Positions 62,198 through 64,000 of a stretch of DNA of 64,000 bases are shown piece by piece (position 1 is the stretch's first letter; each line of letters starts with the position of its first letter). The notes under the pieces are model-generated. The model was given only the letters and a program-made list of their open reading frames with translations. It did not search any database and was not told the DNA's origin. This stretch comes from Nocardiaceae bacterium (GTDB lineage: Bacteria > Actinomycetota > Actinomycetes > Mycobacteriales > Mycobacteriaceae). The position numbers and the translations under genes were made by a program. The stretch covers positions 45,712 to 109,711 of the forward strand of contig JAJFUQ010000099.1 in assembly GCA_021372355.1 (NCBI GenBank), given 5' to 3'.

Positions 62198-63004
62198 GTG
62201 AGCAAGAAATTACTCTTCGTCCACGCCCACCCTGATGACGAGTCGATTCTGACCGGCGGCACGATCGCGCTGCACACGTCCCGCGGCGACGAGGTGCTCG
62301 TGGTGACGTGCACCTTGGGCGAAGAAGGCGAGGTCATCGGCTCGACGTGGGCGGGGCTGGTCGCCGGGGTAGCGGACCAACTCGGCGGGTACCGGATTGC
62401 GGAGCTTTCGAAAGCGCTTGCTGCGCTCGGCGTTTCCGAGCCTCGGTTTCTGGGAGGCGCAGGTCGTTGGCGGGATTCCGGGATGGCCGGTACGCCGTCG
62501 GCGGAACACCCGCGCGCTTTCATCAATGCTTATCGCCCGGAGGTCGTCAGCGAGCTCGTTCGGGTGATCAACGAGTTCCGGCCAGACGTCGTCGTCGGTT
62601 ACGACCCGGAGGGCGGCTACGGACACCCGGACCACATTCAGGTCCATGCGGTGACAACCGCGGCAGTCGAGGCGGCGACGTGGCGCACATCGAGGTTCTA
62701 TTGGGCGGTCGCGTCGCGGGATGCCGTCGAAGCCGGGGTTGCTGCGATGGGCGAGCTACCGGACGGCTGGAACCGACCTCGGCCGGGGGAGTTGGCCGCG
62801 ATGGATTCATCGCGCGTGACGACCGAAATCGACATCACGCCAGTACTCGACGCGAAGCGGGCCGCGCTGGCTGCGCACGCCACGCAGGTGATGGTGGCGG
62901 ACGGCCTGTTCGCGCTGTCGAACAACGTCGCGCAGCCGCTGCTGGCCTCCGAGTTCTTCGTTTTGGTGAGTGGGGACGCCGACGGCCTGGTGTCGGAGCT
63001 GTGA
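62198..63004 (+). CDS. mshB: MshB, N-acetyl-GlcN-Ins deacetylase of mycothiol synthesis
   Basis: 268 residues from GTG 62198. Zinc-site motif HAHPDDE (His11, Asp14) and GGYGHPDHIQ with the third ligand and catalytic Asp nearby. It deacetylates GlcNAc-inositol in the second committed step of mycothiol production, as Rv1170 does. The stop overlaps the next ATG by one base (TGATG). Confidence 0.95.
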   Translation: MSKKLLFVHAHPDDESILTGGTIALHTSRGDEVLVVTCTLGEEGEVIGSTWAGLVAGVADQLGGYRIAELSKALAALGVSEPRFLGGAGRWRDSGMAGTPSAEHPRAFINAYRPEVVSELVRVINEFRPDVVVGYDPEGGYGHPDHIQVHAVTTAAVEAATWRTSRFYWAVASRDAVEAGVAAMGELPDGWNRPRPGELAAMDSSRVTTEIDITPVLDAKRAALAAHATQVMVADGLFALSNNVAQPLLASEFFVLVSGDADGLVSEL

Positions 63005-63417
63005 TGCGTTGGATCGGTCCGCTGACCTTGCTGTTTCTGACGATCGACGGATTCGTCAGCTGTGTCGTCGAGGCGCTCTACCTGCCGTCCTACATCGGTT
63101 CCATCCCGTTCCCGATCAGCGTGCTGTTCGCCGCCGTCGGAAACATCGTCCTCATGTGGGCGGCGTCGAAAGTGAACCCGCGCCCGCTCGTCGCGTTCCT
63201 GCCGGTGATCGCGTGGACGTTTGCGATGGTGATCATGCTGGCGGGCGGTCACGGCGGTGACTTCATTCTGTGGGCCGGTTGGCAGACGATCGCATTCTGT
63301 GTCGGTGGCCTGCTGCCGCCGTTGATTTTCAGTGCGTTGCGCCCGATTCCAGACCAGCGGCCCGCGCCGCCTGCACCAGCACCGACTCCAGCATCGCGGG
63401 CGTCAGGCGGCCGGTGA
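63004..63417 (+). CDS. Membrane protein, Rv1171-like
   Basis: 137 residues from ATG 63004. Four hydrophobic segments (LTLLFLTIDGFVSCVV, ISVLFAAVGNIVLMWAA, LVAFLPVIAWTFAMVIML, TIAFCVGGLLPPLIF) and a Pro/Ala-rich tail. It follows mshB with a one-base overlap, exactly as Rv1171 follows Rv1170. Function unknown. The 3' end overlaps udgB by 89 bases on the other strand. Confidence 0.82.
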   Translation: MRWIGPLTLLFLTIDGFVSCVVEALYLPSYIGSIPFPISVLFAAVGNIVLMWAASKVNPRPLVAFLPVIAWTFAMVIMLAGGHGGDFILWAGWQTIAFCVGGLLPPLIFSALRPIPDQRPAPPAPAPTPASRASGGR

Positions 63418-64000
63418 ACGTGTTCTGCTGGCTCACGTGGTAACAGCCGAACAGTTCGATTTCTCGTCCTGACTTCGCCAGCGCAAGACGGGTGCCATGG
63501 CCGAACGTAGTCCGGGGGACAGGTACTGACCAGCCGGAACGCGACAGCACCGCGAGAAGCGCGTTCCAGCCGAAGGCGCCGAGCACGACCACGGACCGGA
63601 CCTCGGTGAGCACATCGAACTCCTTGTCCAACCACGCGCCGCAGGTGATCCGTTCGGTCGGTGTCGGCTTGTTGTCCGGTGGCGCGCAGTGCACCGGCGC
63701 CGTGATTCGGGTGCCGAAGAGTTCGAGTCCGTCACCGATATGCGTCGCGGTCGGCTGGCTCGCCAGCCCGACAGCGTGCAGGGCAGCGTAGAGAACGTCC
63801 CCGCTCCGGTCGCCGGTGAACATTCGCCCGGTCCGGTTCGCGCCGTGCGCGGCCGGTGCCAGGCCGACGATGAGCAGTCGGGCGTCCGCCGGGCCGAAAC
63901 CGGGAACCGGCCGGCCCCAATAGGTTTCATTACGGAAAGCGGCTCGCTTCACGCGGGCCACCTCTTCCCGCCAGGCGACGAGACGAGGGCAGCGACGGCA
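63329..64000 (-). CDS. udgB: Type 5 uracil-DNA glycosylase UdgB, 5'-truncated by window edge
   Basis: The frame stays open to the right edge, so the start lies outside; about 223 residues are visible. The edge sequence CRRCPRLVAWREE holds the N-terminal cluster Cys pair. Motif A is GLAPAAHGANRTGRMFTGD; the last cysteine and His motif lie in GCYHVSQQNTFTGR. Like M. tuberculosis Rv1259 it should excise uracil, hypoxanthine and related bases using an Fe-S cluster. An annotated GTG at 63961 is internal. Confidence 0.92.
   Translation of the reverse strand, partial: CRRCPRLVAWREEVARVKRAAFRNETYWGRPVPGFGPADARLLIVGLAPAAHGANRTGRMFTGDRSGDVLYAALHAVGLASQPTATHIGDGLELFGTRITAPVHCAPPDNKPTPTERITCGAWLDKEFDVLTEVRSVVVLGAFGWNALLAVLSRSGWSVPVPRTTFGHGTRLALAKSGREIELFGCYHVSQQNTFTGRLTPAMLESVLVQAARAAGLESGATH

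Noticed and set aside
1..64000. Mobile element, prophage, CRISPR or RNA genes
   Set aside because: No transposase, integrase, phage structural gene, direct-repeat array, rRNA block or tRNA cloverleaf was recognised by reading; small RNAs cannot be excluded without computation.

Overview
The window is high-GC, gene-dense DNA from an actinobacterium of the mycolic-acid-containing order (Mycobacteriales/Corynebacteriales). A Gordonia, Williamsia, Dietzia or Rhodococcus relative fits best, but the genus is an inference. Support comes from a mycothiol gene (mshB), the lipoglycan lipoprotein gene lpqW, two wax ester synthase/diacylglycerol acyltransferase (WS/DGAT) loci, a DesA-type acyl-ACP desaturase, a cydABDC operon, a succinate dehydrogenase operon of the Mycobacterium tuberculosis Rv0247c-Rv0250c type, and frequent GTG/TTG starts. 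No rRNA, tRNA, CRISPR array, insertion sequence or prophage was seen.

Layout. 1-7.5 kb: a truncated methyltransferase, a GNAT, small enzymes, a PAS protein, a PlsC-type acyltransferase, a secreted lipase, a hormone-sensitive-lipase-type esterase, an MgtC-like protein, a Ser/Thr kinase remnant and an FKBP lipoprotein. 7.5-11.9 kb: an acyl-CoA dehydrogenase divergent from a TetR gene with a palindromic operator between them, a DHA2 drug-efflux pump, and a regulator joining an SRPBCC domain to a LuxR helix-turn-helix. 12.1-18 kb: a tightly overlapped operon HAD phosphatase / APH-type kinase / acyl-CoA dehydrogenase / zinc dehydrogenase / alpha-beta hydrolase, then an aldo-keto reductase. Its first three genes have the domain order of animal ACAD10. 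18-22 kb: the succinate dehydrogenase operon on the minus strand. 22-29 kb: lipid genes (methyltransferase, WS/DGAT, thioesterase plus alcohol dehydrogenase, acyl-ACP desaturase), a DUF445 membrane protein and TetR regulators.

29.2-40.6 kb is a catabolic island: two Baeyer-Villiger-type monooxygenases, a GMC oxidoreductase, a patatin-like lipase, a short-chain dehydrogenase, an MpaB-family oxygenase and four TetR regulators (five counting 29234-29893). Several promoter regions carry clear inverted-repeat operators. The set suggests oxidation of an alcohol to a ketone, oxygen insertion to an ester or lactone, and hydrolysis. The substrate is unknown.

40.6-44.2 kb is an unusual two-component locus: a NarL-type response regulator, a membrane sensor domain without a kinase, a degenerate kinase lacking the phospho-acceptor histidine, and an intact kinase. 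44.3-50.5 kb holds DoxX, a PrsW-like protease, an internally duplicated protein of unknown function, a Tat-exported DUF1906 protein, an AraC regulator divergent from a cupin, and a WS/DGAT pseudogene. 50.6-56.1 kb is cydABDC, encoding the cytochrome bd oxidase and its assembly transporter. 56.2-64 kb is housekeeping: F420/DDN-like protein, pterin dehydratase, Nudix hydrolase, typA, lpqW, mshB, a membrane protein and udgB (cut by the window edge), largely in the mycobacterial order.
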